A stretch of DNA of 51,190 nt from Melioribacter roseus (GCA_020722065.1 DYLK01000019.1:1-51190); one strand, 5' to 3'. Counted from the stretch's first letter, positions 9,401 to 19,256 are shown. The notes: generated from the letters alone by a model not told the origin. A program made the numbers and translations.

Positions 9401-11150
9401 AATTGCAATTGATAATGAAACTGGCGAAGAATACACTTGGCACGACATTTTAATTTTCGAAGAAAATATCCCAGAATCCGACAAAGAAAGAATGATTTTT
9501 GGAATTGTAAACCAACCAATTGTTCGTGAAGCAATATTTTTCTTTTTTAACGGAACAATAGTCCGTTTGAACGATATTTTGCCTGGTGGAATTTGGATTT
9601 CATTTCATAAAGATTTCAAAAATTACCGAGTTTATCGCGTTTCAGTTCAAACAAGATATTTCGGAGCGTTCGATTTTTCGATGATATTGAATATTTCTTT
9701 ACCAAAAGAAGTTGTTATCCGAGAAACAGATTGGCTTATTATCACAAGTTCAAACGCATCTGGACAAATTTTAACCGATAATTATGGTGGATATTGTGAT
9801 TCGTGTGATATTTGGACTGAAGAATACAACCCAAACGAAAACACTTGGCATTTTATTGAAAGAATATTCAGAAAAAATAACAACAAAGATTTTCAGATGG
9901 TTTATCATCTTTGGCCATTTTTTGTTTGGAATGCATCGACTGCAATATTAAACTTTGCAAAATTAACTGATTGGAAATTACGACTTGGCGATACTTCTCC
10001 AACAAATTTTATAATTCCAAAACATGATTATCAAACGGGGACGAGAATTATTACTATTGAATCTAGAAAAGAATTCGTCTCAATTTCTGAACTTTTTACT
10101 GATTTTTATTCTAATTTTGTCGAAAAAACTTTAACCAAATTCCCACAATTATTCCGAAAATCAATTTGGAATCACATTTTTTCGGGAGTAATTTCATCAA
10201 TGGGAGAAGTTGATGGAAAAGCTTTATTACTAAAACTGAAAGATGAAATAGAACAAGACATTAATTTCCCGCAAAAAGAACTTGCTTTAGAAAAATTAAT
10301 AGAATTTATTAATGCTTTAGAAAAAGGCAGTTTTATTCCAAAACGGCTATATTTTGCAATAAAGCGATTTAGAAGATGGAAAGAGTTAAATCCTGAAGCA
10401 TCTATCGAAGCAACTGAGGAAATGCTAAATGAACTTTACTTGAATTATCAATTAAACGAAGTTGAAACTGAATTTAAGGAAACAAGAACAAAATTTTATT
10501 ACGAAACTTGTTTTAATGAATCTTCGAACGAATTACAAAATGAATTGAAAAAAGTAATTCAACTTCAGCATCAAAATAAAATTAAAAGAAAAGAAACATT
10601 AGCGATAATCACAGAAATTAAATCAAATTATGAACTAAATGAAAAAGAAAAGTACTTTTTAACACGAATTAGCTATTCACATCTAAAACCACAAGATGAA
10701 GCTGAAATTCTCAAAATTGCATCTTCTTCTGGGACAAAAGAGAATTTAGTTGTGCAATTTTTTGATTATAATGGAAATCCGTTTTCTATTCGCGCTCCAA
10801 TAAATCCTAAAGAAATTTCCCGTTTACATAAAATATTTCTCGATTCAAGTTTGATGGTCAGTTTTCGCTCCGACCACCAATTTCTTGTTGCAATATCTGA
10901 ACGAGGCTATATTATTGGTGGTTTATTTTATAAACAAATTGATAATTCGATGGTTTATATGGATAAAATTGTCGTTTCAGAAAATTATCGAAAACAAGGA
11001 ATTAGCGATATTTTAATGAAAGAATTCTTTAATCGATTGAAAAATGAGAAGTATGAATATGTTGCAACTGGATTTTTCCGTCCTGAGTATTTTTACAAAT
11101 TTGGTTTCAGTGTCGAGAAAAAATATTCTGGGTTAGTTAAAAAATTATAA
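6420..11150 (+). CDS. AMP-forming acyl-CoA ligase / unknown middle / GNAT acetyltransferase fusion, 1576 aa
   Basis: One uninterrupted frame of 1576 residues. Residues 1-130 are an unrecognised helical leader. Residues about 140-690 form an AMP-dependent synthetase resembling long-chain acyl-CoA ligases: P-loop TSGTTGEPKG (303-312), GFGMTEATGG near 457, HTGDV near 521, and a DRKKEIYK hinge near 540. At the C-terminal catalytic position the text is LTPKGTYKRR. An ungapped comparison with FadD-type LTPxxKLKR puts T647 where the adenylation lysine normally sits. Residues about 790-1000 look like helical repeats. Near 1190 GDTSPTN (D1191, N1196) recalls the catalytic loop of kinase or aminoglycoside-phosphotransferase folds, with no clear DFG. 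Residues about 1440-1576 are a GNAT domain (motif RKQGIS near 1524). It is monocistronic. Ligase and GNAT calls are confident; the middle is not assigned. Confidence 0.85.
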   Translation: MSLSEINNILLAGISAIEENQKDNLVEQITKNLLTFDNNELGEINSLLLNLINNGFVIHFTKVIPTEKFYEFGEILVQDGNSDINSQIIHNYLDILRRSEFLTRIYNERKWDKLIEKLIRKSNFRVKELFEQRAKFYQTKPLLVNIEGEKIFEEDWIKVQKDVEKFSKSLKVLLNNYSEETKVAFLLENSKEMIKLDLACLTSGIVNMMIASNSVPEHIELILNQAEAKVIFIADEKQLAKLKSVKNNLKYLDKIVIINGTSIDENIVNFADFLDLSKNYNQIQSFYDSKIYTVDDVATIMYTSGTTGEPKGILFSYMNIVYKRFCRAMALPEIGDSDRFLAFLPLFHTFGRYLEMMGTIFWGAEYVFMENPSVEAMIKNMNQIKPTVFISIPKKWIQLYEEITARVNIELDDEEEIKAAVVAVTGGKLRFGLSAAGYLPPDIFMFFQRYNIELMSGFGMTEATGGITMTPIHLYKENSLGKALPGIELKLAEDGELLIKGAYVTLGYYKRDDSFDENGWLHTGDVMVKDEKDFFEIVDRKKEIYKNVKGETIAPQKIENLFRDFEFVKQVFLVGDHKLFNTVLIFPNWESNLFNSHSFSKNELNEIFSSVIVTVNTFLAPFERIIDFRIIERAFDEANGELTPKGTYKRRVIEKNFDSLISEMYQSQYTKIDFENYSIRIPNWFLREKGKLSGDIELIENKLKIKGQKEELLLERFGDNEFLIGNFLYHIENNKIEFQHFFTNPIYWLGNQNLLEFCGENIFQWYRNREPEKYIEFLSSRKNILTKPELLENVRKLHIGGEKSLYGLNNAVLLLQSEIEENAFAALDYIKFLSKDETSSLFKIIKEILKRPLITSNINVRRKLLRNAIYVYHTSKLDCLLELFFKHNYDILNEEVINTLIEVKSNEILPIIEGLINNTISDFENIKIELTPIPNLFQFLKNYVNFHPTGYRTIRRILVQYKIQGKNSEIIHLATETLQAIKIGFRKWLGQNQTIAIDNETGEEYTWHDILIFEENIPESDKERMIFGIVNQPIVREAIFFFFNGTIVRLNDILPGGIWISFHKDFKNYRVYRVSVQTRYFGAFDFSMILNISLPKEVVIRETDWLIITSSNASGQILTDNYGGYCDSCDIWTEEYNPNENTWHFIERIFRKNNNKDFQMVYHLWPFFVWNASTAILNFAKLTDWKLRLGDTSPTNFIIPKHDYQTGTRIITIESRKEFVSISELFTDFYSNFVEKTLTKFPQLFRKSIWNHIFSGVISSMGEVDGKALLLKLKDEIEQDINFPQKELALEKLIEFINALEKGSFIPKRLYFAIKRFRRWKELNPEASIEATEEMLNELYLNYQLNEVETEFKETRTKFYYETCFNESSNELQNELKKVIQLQHQNKIKRKETLAIITEIKSNYELNEKEKYFLTRISYSHLKPQDEAEILKIASSSGTKENLVVQFFDYNGNPFSIRAPINPKEISRLHKIFLDSSLMVSFRSDHQFLVAISERGYIIGGLFYKQIDNSMVYMDKIVVSENYRKQGISDILMKEFFNRLKNEKYEYVATGFFRPEYFYKFGFSVEKKYSGLVKKL

Positions 11151-11151
11151 A

Positions 11152-11181
11152 AAAAACGGCAAAATCATATTTGCCGTTTTT
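11152..11181 (+). terminator. Bidirectional terminator between the fusion gene and the nifJ pair
   Basis: AAAAACGGCAAA (11152-11163) pairs perfectly with TTTGCCGTTTTT (11170-11181) around a 6-nt loop. It lies 1 nt after the fusion gene stop and about 20 nt from the convergent dihydroorotate-dehydrogenase-like gene. The A and T flanks suit both directions. Confidence 0.88.
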
Positions 11182-11199
11182 ATTAAATATTTTCGATTA

Positions 11200-12192
11200 T
11201 TATAAAGAATAGCTTTGCAGAGTTTTCATATAATTTGCTCTTTCAAAAGCTGCTGGATCAGCAACTGATTTTTGGCTCATACTTCCTTGCATTTGTTTGA
11301 TAGAAGAATATTCATTTTCAACCATCCAATTTTGCAAATCATTTAAAATTTCTGAAATTCTCTTTGGTCCCTTTTTTAGTAATTCTGAAGCAAGCATTGC
11401 AACGTTTCCACCAGCCATCATTGTTTTGATAACGTCAATATGTGTCTGAATTCCACTTGTTGCAGCCAAACTTAAATTAACTTGTCCGTGTAGAATTGCT
11501 AACCAGCGTAATGGTAAACGCATTTCCCAATTTGAACTTAGTTGCAAATTTGGTACAACTTCAAGTTTTTCCAAATCGAAATCTGGTTGATAAAATCTGT
11601 TAAATAAAACCAAACCTTTTGCACCAGCTTCTTCTAATCTGATTGCCATATTCGCCATTGAACTAAAAAATGGACTTAATTTTACAGCAATTGGGATTGT
11701 AACTTTTGATGCAATTGCCTTTACTGTTTCAATATACATTTCTTCAATTTGAGAAGAAGTAACTTTGGGATTTGTTGGAACGTAGTAAATGTTCAATTCC
11801 AAAGCATCTGCTCCAGCATCTTGAATATTTTTTGCATAATCAACCCAACCACCTTTACTAACTCCATTTAGACTTCCAATAATTGGAATTTCAAGTGATT
11901 TTTTAAGATTTGCAATGTGGTCAAGATATTCATAAGGTCCCGTTTTATATTCTTCAAGTTCTGGAAAATATGAAGTTGCTTCTGAATAACTTTCAGCACC
12001 CAAACTTAAATAATGGTCTAATTCACCAGATTCGTGAGTAATTTGTTCTTCAAAAAGAGAATAAACAACAATAGCAGAAGCACCCGAATCTTCGAGTGCT
12101 TTCGCTGTTGAAATTTTCTCAGAAAGTGGAGAGGCTGAAGGAATAATAGGATTTTTTAATTCTAAACCAAGATAATTCGTTCTTAAATCCAT
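11200..12192 (-). CDS. Dihydroorotate dehydrogenase-like flavoprotein, partner of nifJ
   Basis: A TIM-barrel FMN protein of the dihydroorotate dehydrogenase superfamily: [17 protein letters not shown] at the start, DALELNIY in the middle, [10 protein letters not shown], and [12 protein letters not shown] near the end. Class 1 enzymes have a catalytic cysteine in the N-x-S-C-P-N loop after the ELN strand. Here that loop is NIYYVPTNP with no cysteine, so classical dihydroorotate oxidation is doubtful. An ATG at 12204 overlaps the nifJ stop by one base, but GGAG stands 6 nt before a second in-frame ATG at 12192, which I prefer (330 residues; 334 otherwise). Tight coupling to nifJ suggests a redox role with pyruvate:ferredoxin oxidoreductase; this is inference. 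Confidence 0.87.
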   Translation of the reverse strand: MDLRTNYLGLELKNPIIPSASPLSEKISTAKALEDSGASAIVVYSLFEEQITHESGELDHYLSLGAESYSEATSYFPELEEYKTGPYEYLDHIANLKKSLEIPIIGSLNGVSKGGWVDYAKNIQDAGADALELNIYYVPTNPKVTSSQIEEMYIETVKAIASKVTIPIAVKLSPFFSSMANMAIRLEEAGAKGLVLFNRFYQPDFDLEKLEVVPNLQLSSNWEMRLPLRWLAILHGQVNLSLAATSGIQTHIDVIKTMMAGGNVAMLASELLKKGPKRISEILNDLQNWMVENEYSSIKQMQGSMSQKSVADPAAFERANYMKTLQSYSL

Positions 12193-12203
12193 TTTAATCT
12201 CCA

Positions 12204-15200
12204 TTATTGATTTTCGTTATTTTTTATAAATGAAAAATCTTGTTCAGCCAAATGACTATATGATTTCCAAACTTCTTCGGCTTGGTTTTGTGCTAATTCT
12301 GCTAACATTTTTGCTCGTTCAGGATTTGATTTTGTTAGCATTTTATATCTTGTTTCAGTGTAAATGTAATCTGTAATTGGAATTTTTGGTCCCTTGTAAT
12401 CTAATTTCAAAGGATTTTTTCCTTCTTTTACATTATCAGGATTAAAGCGGAATATTGGCCAATAACCAGTATCTACTGCAAGTGTTTGATGTTCAAAGCC
12501 ATATTTCAAATCATAGCCATGAGCAATACAATGGCTATAAGCAATAATAATTGAAACACCGTCATATCGTTCTGCTTCAACAAAAGCTTTTACTGTTTGT
12601 GCATCACTTTTTCCCATCGCAACTTGGGCAACATAAACATTTCCGTAAGACATTGCAATTTTTGCTAAGTCTTTTTTAGGGTTACCTTTTCCACTTGCGG
12701 CAAATTTTGCAACCGCGGCTAAACCAGTTGCTTTTGATTGTTGTCCTCCAGTATTAGAATATACTTCTGTATCAAGAACAAGAATATTAACATTTTTCCC
12801 AGATGCAAGAACGTGATCTAATCCGCCAAAACCAATATCATAAGCCCAACCGTCGCCACCCATAATCCAGACTGAACGTGTAATCAAATAATCAATTACT
12901 GTTAGTAATTCTTTGGCATCTGGATTTGATGATTTTTCAAGTTTGGCTTTAAGTTCTGAGACTCGTTCACGTTGAAGTTTTATTTCTTCTTCTGTTTTTT
13001 GTGGTGCAGAAATTATTGCTTCTGCTAATTCAACACCAACTTCATTTTTCAATTTTGTAAGTAATTCTTTGGCATAATCAGTTTGTCTATCAACGGCTAA
13101 TCTCATACCAAGACCAAATTCAGCATTATCTTCGAATAGCGAGTTATTCCAAGCTGGACCTCTTCCATCTTTATTTTTTGCCCAAGGAGTTGTTGGTAAG
13201 TTACCTCCATAAATTGACGAACATCCTGTAGCATTTGCAACAATTAATCTATCACCAAATAATTGAGATACTAATTTAACATAAGGTGTTTCGCCACAAC
13301 CTGGGCAAGCACCCGAAAACTCAAATAATGGTTGAAGTAATTGACTTTCAGCAACGTTATCAACACGAATTTTTGTTCTGTCAAATTCTGGTAAATCTAA
13401 AAAGAAATCTAAATTAACTCTTTCTGTTTCTCGCAATGGTAATTGAGAAGACATATTAATTGCTTTTCTTTTGACTTCTGTTTTATCTTTTGCAGGACAA
13501 ACTTCAACGCATAAACTACAACCAGTGCAATCTTCTACTGCAACTTGAATTGTATATGCTTTGCTTCCGTCTTTATAACCACGAGCATCCATAAATTTGA
13601 ATGTTTCTGGAGCATTTTCAAGTTCAGTTTTATCATATACTTTTGCTCTAATTGCAGCATGCGGACAAGCTAAAACACATTTATTACATTGAATGCACAA
13701 CTCAGATTCCCATACTGGAACTTCGTTTGCGACATTTCTTTTTTCCCATTTTGCTGTTGCAGTAGGAAAAGTTCCATCAACTGGCATTTGACTAACAGGA
13801 ACATCATCACCTTTTCCAGCAATTAGTTGGCTGAGTACGTCTTTTACAAAATCTGGAGCTTTCTCAGATACGATAGGTTTTGGTGCATTTTGATTTGTAA
13901 CTTCTGTTCCATATTTAACTTCGTAAAGATTAGCCAAAGTTGAATCAACCGCTTCAAAGTTCTTTTGAACTACTGCTTCTCCTTTTTTCCCATAAGTTTT
14001 TTTGATTGAATTTTTAATTTGTGCAATTGCTTCATCTTTTGGCAAAATTCCAGAAATAGCGAAGAAACAAGTTTGCATAACTGTGTTGATTCTTCCGCCC
14101 ATTCCAGTATTTTTTGCAACTTCAATTGCATCGATAACGTAGAATTTAAGTTGTTTTTCAATTATGGATTCTTGCACTTGCTTTGGTAAATGATCCCAAA
14201 CTTCATCTTTAGAATATGGTGAATTTAATAAAAATGTTCCACCTTTTTTGATATTTGCAAGAACATCAAAACTTTCGAGAAGAACAAATAAATGACATCC
14301 AACAAAATCTGTTTCTTGAATTAGATAAGTTGAACGGATTGGATTTTTACCAAATCGCAAGTGTGAAACAGTTGTTGAACCAGATTTTTTGGAATCATAT
14401 ACAAAATAACCTTGAGCATAGTTTTCGGTTTCTTCCCCAATAATTTTGATTGAATTTTTGTTCGCTCCAACTGTTCCATCTGATCCAAGTCCATAAAACA
14501 TACATTTTGTTGCGTGTGGATCTTCAATAATAAATGATTTATCAAATGGCAAACTTGTAAATGTAACGTCATCAATAATTCCAACAGTGAAATGATTTTT
14601 TGGTTTGCTTTCTTTTAAGTTATCAAAAACTGATTTAATCATCGATGGAGTAAATTCTTTAGATGAAAGTCCATATCTACCACCAACAATTATTGGCATT
14701 TTTTCAAATGGCTTTTCATCAGATGCCATTGCTTCGGATACTGCTGTAACAACATCAAGATATAATGGTTCACCAATTGAACCAGGTTCTTTTGTTCTAT
14801 CCAAAACTGCAATCTTTTCGACCGTTTTTGGTAAAGCATCAATAAAATGTTTAACTGAAAATGGTCTATAAAGTCTAACTTTTAAGATACCAATTTTCTC
14901 TTCGTTGTTTTTCATTAAATAATCAACAGTTTCTTCAGCAGCTTCGGCTCCTGAACCCATAATAACAATAATGCGTTTTGCTTCTTTATCGCCATAATAA
15001 TCAAATAGGTTGTATTTTCTTCCTGTTAGCTCGAAGAATTTATCCATCGCATTTTGTACGATTTCTGGAGTTTGATTGTAAAATTTATTAACAGTTTCGC
15101 GTCCTTGGAAATAAACATCAGGATTTTGTGCTGTTCCACGTAAAAAAGGTTTTTCTGGATTCATTGCACGTGAACGAAATTGATGAATTGCATTGGCATC

Positions 15201-15791
15201 AACAAATTGTTTTAAGTCTGAAATTGTTAATTCTTCAATTTTTTGTATTTCGTGAGATGTTCTAAAACCATCAAAAAAATGTAAAAATGGAATTCTAGAT
15301 TCCAAAGTTGCTTTATGTGCAATTGCAGCAATATCATGAACTTCTTGTACTGAATTTGAAGCAATCATCGCAAAACCAGTTTGTCGAACTTGCATAACAT
15401 CACTATGATCGCCAAAAATTGATAAGGCTTGGGCTGCGAGTGAACGAGCAGTAACGTGAAAAACAGTCGGAGTTAATTCTCCAGCAATTTTATACATATT
15501 TGGAATCATTAAAAGTAAACCTTGTGAAGCAGTAAAAGTTGTGGTTAGTGAACCAGCTTGTAATGATCCGTGTACTGCACCAGAAGCTCCACCTTCACTT
15601 TGCATTTCAGTTACTGAAGGAATTGTTCCAAAAATATTTTCCCCTCCTTCTGCTGACCAAGCATCCGAAAGTTCGCCCATTGGTGATGAAGGTGTGATTG
15701 GATAAATTGCAATAACTTCACTCAACTTATAGGCAACTTTTGCGGCAGCTTCATTTCCGTCGATAGTAATTTTTTTTCGCTTAATTTCCAT
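12204..15791 (-). CDS. nifJ: Pyruvate:ferredoxin (flavodoxin) oxidoreductase, single chain
   Basis: About 1195 residues, the standard single-chain enzyme. The N-terminal pyrimidine-binding domain ([16 protein letters not shown]) and the gamma domain come first. A ferredoxin insert has two 4Fe-4S motifs, [12 protein letters not shown] (about residue 699) and [12 protein letters not shown] (about 757). The C-terminal thiamine-pyrophosphate domain has the third-cluster cysteines [10 protein letters not shown] (about 829) and the [12 protein letters not shown] binding motif (about 979). It interconverts pyruvate plus CoA with acetyl-CoA, CO2 and reduced ferredoxin, and is reversible in anaerobes. 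An ATG at 15803 exists, but GGGAG lies 5 nt before an ATG at 15791, so the latter is chosen. It is co-transcribed with the flavoprotein gene downstream. Confidence 0.96.
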   Translation of the reverse strand: MEIKRKKITIDGNEAAAKVAYKLSEVIAIYPITPSSPMGELSDAWSAEGGENIFGTIPSVTEMQSEGGASGAVHGSLQAGSLTTTFTASQGLLLMIPNMYKIAGELTPTVFHVTARSLAAQALSIFGDHSDVMQVRQTGFAMIASNSVQEVHDIAAIAHKATLESRIPFLHFFDGFRTSHEIQKIEELTISDLKQFVDANAIHQFRSRAMNPEKPFLRGTAQNPDVYFQGRETVNKFYNQTPEIVQNAMDKFFELTGRKYNLFDYYGDKEAKRIIVIMGSGAEAAEETVDYLMKNNEEKIGILKVRLYRPFSVKHFIDALPKTVEKIAVLDRTKEPGSIGEPLYLDVVTAVSEAMASDEKPFEKMPIIVGGRYGLSSKEFTPSMIKSVFDNLKESKPKNHFTVGIIDDVTFTSLPFDKSFIIEDPHATKCMFYGLGSDGTVGANKNSIKIIGEETENYAQGYFVYDSKKSGSTTVSHLRFGKNPIRSTYLIQETDFVGCHLFVLLESFDVLANIKKGGTFLLNSPYSKDEVWDHLPKQVQESIIEKQLKFYVIDAIEVAKNTGMGGRINTVMQTCFFAISGILPKDEAIAQIKNSIKKTYGKKGEAVVQKNFEAVDSTLANLYEVKYGTEVTNQNAPKPIVSEKAPDFVKDVLSQLIAGKGDDVPVSQMPVDGTFPTATAKWEKRNVANEVPVWESELCIQCNKCVLACPHAAIRAKVYDKTELENAPETFKFMDARGYKDGSKAYTIQVAVEDCTGCSLCVEVCPAKDKTEVKRKAINMSSQLPLRETERVNLDFFLDLPEFDRTKIRVDNVAESQLLQPLFEFSGACPGCGETPYVKLVSQLFGDRLIVANATGCSSIYGGNLPTTPWAKNKDGRGPAWNNSLFEDNAEFGLGMRLAVDRQTDYAKELLTKLKNEVGVELAEAIISAPQKTEEEIKLQRERVSELKAKLEKSSNPDAKELLTVIDYLITRSVWIMGGDGWAYDIGFGGLDHVLASGKNVNILVLDTEVYSNTGGQQSKATGLAAVAKFAASGKGNPKKDLAKIAMSYGNVYVAQVAMGKSDAQTVKAFVEAERYDGVSIIIAYSHCIAHGYDLKYGFEHQTLAVDTGYWPIFRFNPDNVKEGKNPLKLDYKGPKIPITDYIYTETRYKMLTKSNPERAKMLAELAQNQAEEVWKSYSHLAEQDFSFIKNNENQ

Positions 15792-15842
15792 GGATTCTCC
15801 CATATATTTTAATTTATTCTATTAATCTTTTCTTTTTACATA

Positions 15843-15872
15843 AGAAAATAAATTCGGACATAAATATACCAA
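15843..15872 (-). promoter_or_regulatory. Candidate promoter of nifJ
   Basis: On the minus strand TTG (15872-15870), a 19-nt spacer and TATTTTCT (15850-15843) resemble the Bacteroidota -33/-7 promoter (TTG, N19, TAnnTTTG) with an imperfect -7 box. It lies about 51 nt before the preferred nifJ start. Confidence 0.35.
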
Positions 15873-16001
15873 TATAAAAATCAACAAAAAAGTTTTAGAA
15901 TTTATTTCATTTAGATTTAACTGTTTGAAGAACTTCTGTTTTCGGGTTACAGATGTAAAAATTTTATTAAACTATTGTTTTTATATCAATGACTTTCAGT
16001 A

Positions 16002-16036
16002 TAAAAAAACCTTCGTAGAAATTTTCTGCGAAGGTT
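16002..16036 (-). terminator. Terminator of the efflux operon
   Basis: AACCTTCG (16008-16015) pairs with CGAAGGTT (16029-16036). The stem continues inward through AGAAA/TTTCT with one wobble pair. On the minus strand it is followed by seven T residues. It lies about 40 nt after the last permease gene of the operon (stop at 16076) and before the nifJ regulatory region. Confidence 0.85.
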
Positions 16037-16075
16037 GAAATTTTTCATCTAAAATTAGAGTTAATAAATCTTATC

Positions 16076-17299
16076 TTATTCGTATCTCAAAGCTTCAATT
16101 GGGTCAAGGTTTGCCGCTTTATAAGCTGGATAAGTACCAAAACCAACTCCAACAAGTACGCAAAGTAGAATACCAATAATCACCCAAAGTATTGGAATAG
16201 CTGCGGTTGCTTCTAAAAATGAGCCTGCTAAATTCCCAGCAATTACGCCAAGAATTATCCCAATTACACCACCAACAAGTGATAAAACCACGGCTTCTGA
16301 AAGGAATTGAATAAGAATATTTGATTTTTTTGCACCAATTGCTTTTCTGATTCCAATTTCACGAGTTCGTTCAGTTACAGAAACAAGCATAATATTCATG
16401 ATTCCTACACCAGCGGCAAGCAAAGCAATTAAGGCAACAGCTATTGAACCAATTCGAGCTCCAGAAGTGATATCATTTATTTGTTCCATTATCGATTTAT
16501 TTGAATAAATACCAAAATCATCTTCTTCTCCTGGTGGAACTTTTCGCAAAGTCCTCATAATTCCAGTAGCTTGTTCAATTAATTCATCATAATCATCTTC
16601 TGAAAATGACATTACAGTAATGTTTAATGATTGATCATATTTTCCATACATTGATTCAAAAGATGAAAATGGAACTATTATGAAATTATCTTGACTTTGT
16701 CCAAATGTTGCACCTTTTTTCTCGAGAACTCCTATTACTCTCAAATTGAAATTATCAACTCGTATTGTTTGTCCGAGCGGACTAATATTTTTGAATAATT
16801 TTTCAGCAATTTCTGCTCCAATTACTACAACTTTTTCTGATCTTTCAATATCTCTTTCGTTAAATTCTCGTCCTTCTGCAATATTCCAATTATTATTGAT
16901 AAAAACACCAAAGGTTCCACCACCAATACTTACGTTGGGATTTGTTTCCTCACCGCGATATTTTACAACTTTTCCTCTTTCCCAACGTTCTGCTGCTACA
17001 TTTTTAGCATTTTTTATTTTCATTTCAAATCTTTTAAAATCATCGTATGTAATATCTTTTCTGTTTCTAAATCTATTTCTGTGTGGAGCACCCATATTTA
17101 TTTGTACAGGAAATTTTTGAATTTGAAATGTATTTTGGCCTAAACTCGAAACTCCTTGTTCAATAGTTTCTTGTAAAACTGTAATAATTGTACTAATTGA
17201 AATAATTGAAAAAATACCCACCACTATACCAAGTATTGTTAGTGATGACCTTAATTTATTTGATCGAATTGAATCTAAAGCAACTTTTAATATTTCCAT
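16076..17299 (-). CDS. MacB-like ABC transporter permease (second)
   Basis: 407 residues with MacB architecture: an N-terminal membrane segment (about 20-45, in a region starting LRSSLTILGIVVG), a large periplasmic MacB_PCD domain (about 50-270), and three C-terminal membrane segments preceded by ERTREIGIRKAIGAKKSNIL, the conserved FtsX/MacB coupling region. Such permeases lack an ATPase domain of their own and use the separate ATPase encoded just upstream. It is 7 nt downstream of a paralogous permease with clearly different sequence, so the pair may form a heterodimer. The substrate is unknown. Confidence 0.9.
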   Translation of the reverse strand: MEILKVALDSIRSNKLRSSLTILGIVVGIFSIISISTIITVLQETIEQGVSSLGQNTFQIQKFPVQINMGAPHRNRFRNRKDITYDDFKRFEMKIKNAKNVAAERWERGKVVKYRGEETNPNVSIGGGTFGVFINNNWNIAEGREFNERDIERSEKVVVIGAEIAEKLFKNISPLGQTIRVDNFNLRVIGVLEKKGATFGQSQDNFIIVPFSSFESMYGKYDQSLNITVMSFSEDDYDELIEQATGIMRTLRKVPPGEEDDFGIYSNKSIMEQINDITSGARIGSIAVALIALLAAGVGIMNIMLVSVTERTREIGIRKAIGAKKSNILIQFLSEAVVLSLVGGVIGIILGVIAGNLAGSFLEATAAIPILWVIIGILLCVLVGVGFGTYPAYKAANLDPIEALRYE

Positions 17300-17306
17300 T
17301 TTCTAC

Positions 17307-18542
17307 CTATTCATATCTTAAAGCATCAACTGGATCTAATTTTGCGGCAGTGTATGCTGGAGCAAAACCCGATAGAATTCCAGTTAATAAGGAAATTCCA
17401 ACAGCTAAAATAATGGCATCGAATTGTACAACTGTTGGTAACCATTGATTTATTACAAATCCAGTAATTACGGCAAAAATTAGTCCGATAAATCCACCGA
17501 TTAAACAAATAATTGATGCTTCGGCAATAAATTGTCCGAGAATTGTTCTCCGTTTTGCACCAATTGCTTTTCGAATTCCAATTTCTTTTGTTCTTTCTTT
17601 TACTGAAACAAACATTATATTCATAATTCCAATAGCTCCAACAAAAAGTGATAATCCTGTGATGAAATATCCAGCTATTTGAATTACTCCAACTGTTTTA
17701 TCTATTTCTCCTAACAAACCAGATTGTTGATTTATTGAAAAATCGTTTTCTTCATTGTATTTTAGACTTCGCACTCTTCTCATAATTCCGATAGCTTCTT
17801 CTTCCACTTCTGCGACCGATTGCGGATTTGCTGCTCGCACGTTAATTGTGATTGATTCGCGTCTGTGAATAAAATTCTTGAAAGTAAATTCTAATGGGAA
17901 ATATATTTGATTGTCGGGATTAAAATCGCCCATAACCCAACTTCCCTGCTCTTCAAGAATTCCGACCACACGCAACTTTTTGCCTGAAACATCAATTATA
18001 TTTCCAACAGCACCGCCATTTGGGAATAATTTTTCAGCGATTGCACTCCCCAAAACTGCTACTGCACGTCCGCCATTACTTTCCAATTCATTAAAGAATC
18101 TTCCATCAGAAAAGGTAAGATTTGTTGTCTTTATAAATTCGCTTGTAGTTGCTGTTAGAAAAACGCTTTCGAGTAGATTATCACCGTATTTAACTTGTTT
18201 TCTTGTCCAATTAGTTGGAGCAATTGCAATTGGTAATTTGGCTAGTGAGCGGTATTTTTCATAATCTTCCATTGTTAAATCGCGACGATTACGAAGTTCC
18301 CACCAAGGGGTATCGTTGTTGAACCAAGCCCATTTGTCAATGTAAATATTATCAGAACCAAGTGAAGCTACTCCAGTTTTAAAGGCGTTATCTATTCCTT
18401 TAATTGCAGTGGACATTGTTACAACTGCCCAAACTCCAATTACAATTCCGAGTGTTGTAAGTACAGAACGTCCCTTGTTTGCAGCAATTGCTCGAAAAGA
18501 AATAAACAAACCTTCTTTTAGTTCAAATAAGAAATTTCGCAT
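17307..18542 (-). CDS. MacB-like ABC transporter permease (first)
   Basis: About 411 residues with the same layout as its downstream neighbour: an N-terminal membrane helix around GRSVLTTLGIVIGVWAVV, a periplasmic MacB_PCD domain, and a C-terminal three-helix FtsX-type domain after KERTKEIGIRKAIGAKRRTI. An upstream in-frame GTG (18554) would overlap the ATPase gene by 11 nt. I prefer the ATG at 18542, which directly follows the ATPase stop and is preceded by GGA. The protein works with the ATPase and adaptor of this operon to move a substrate across the envelope. Confidence 0.9.
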   Translation of the reverse strand: MRNFLFELKEGLFISFRAIAANKGRSVLTTLGIVIGVWAVVTMSTAIKGIDNAFKTGVASLGSDNIYIDKWAWFNNDTPWWELRNRRDLTMEDYEKYRSLAKLPIAIAPTNWTRKQVKYGDNLLESVFLTATTSEFIKTTNLTFSDGRFFNELESNGGRAVAVLGSAIAEKLFPNGGAVGNIIDVSGKKLRVVGILEEQGSWVMGDFNPDNQIYFPLEFTFKNFIHRRESITINVRAANPQSVAEVEEEAIGIMRRVRSLKYNEENDFSINQQSGLLGEIDKTVGVIQIAGYFITGLSLFVGAIGIMNIMFVSVKERTKEIGIRKAIGAKRRTILGQFIAEASIICLIGGFIGLIFAVITGFVINQWLPTVVQFDAIILAVGISLLTGILSGFAPAYTAAKLDPVDALRYE

Positions 18543-18543
18543 A

Positions 18544-19251
18544 TTAATTTCCACTCAAAAATGTTCGTTCTTTAACTATTTCATCTCTTTCAACAAAACC
18601 ATCACGAATTCTGATTATTCTGTTTGCATGAAGTGCAATTTCCTCCTCGTGAGTAACAAGAATTATAGTATTTCCTTTTTCGTGTAAATCTTGAAATAAT
18701 TTCATAATATCATTCCCAGTTTTGGAATCTAAATTTCCTGTAGGTTCATCTGCTAATATTATGGATGGATTTGTAACTAACGCACGTGCAACTGCTACTC
18801 TTTGTCTCTGTCCGCCCGAAAGTTCGTTTGGTTTATGTTCAACGCGGTCTGAAAGTCCTACATTTTCCAAAGCTTTATAAGCTCTTTCTAATCTTTCGGC
18901 TTTTGCAATTCCTGCATAAACAAGCGGAAGTTCAACATTATGAAGTGCGGTTGAGCGAGGAAGCAAATTAAATGTTTGAAAAACAAAGCCAATTTTTTTA
19001 TTTCTGATAGTAGCTAATTGATTGTCATCCATTTCGCTTACATTAAAACCTTCAAAATTATAAATTCCTCTTGATGGTGTATCCAGACAACCTAGAATAT
19101 TCATCAAAGTTGATTTGCCAGAGCCGGAAGGACCCATAATTGCTACGTATTCGTTTTTGTCAATTCGCAACGAAACATCTGCAAGTGCCTTTACTATTTC
19201 GCTTCCAACTTCATAAATTTTAGCAATATGTTCAATGTTTATGATATTCAT
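18544..19251 (-). CDS. MacB/LolD-type ABC transporter ATP-binding protein
   Basis: 235 residues, the usual size of a stand-alone ATPase of the LolD/MacB subfamily. Walker A is GPSGSGKST (residues 40-48), the Q-loop is [11 protein letters not shown], the signature is [15 protein letters not shown], Walker B is [12 protein letters not shown], and the switch histidine is in LVTHEEE. It energises the two permeases encoded directly downstream. It lies 5 nt after the adaptor gene. Confidence 0.95.
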   Translation of the reverse strand: MNIINIEHIAKIYEVGSEIVKALADVSLRIDKNEYVAIMGPSGSGKSTLMNILGCLDTPSRGIYNFEGFNVSEMDDNQLATIRNKKIGFVFQTFNLLPRSTALHNVELPLVYAGIAKAERLERAYKALENVGLSDRVEHKPNELSGGQRQRVAVARALVTNPSIILADEPTGNLDSKTGNDIMKLFQDLHEKGNTIILVTHEEEIALHANRIIRIRDGFVERDEIVKERTFLSGN

Positions 19252-19256
19252 TTTAA

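Noticed and set aside
11200-12192. Annotation as dihydroorotate dehydrogenase (pyrD) of pyrimidine synthesis
   Set aside because: The catalytic cysteine loop is not conserved and the gene is coupled to nifJ, so only a superfamily-level call is supported.
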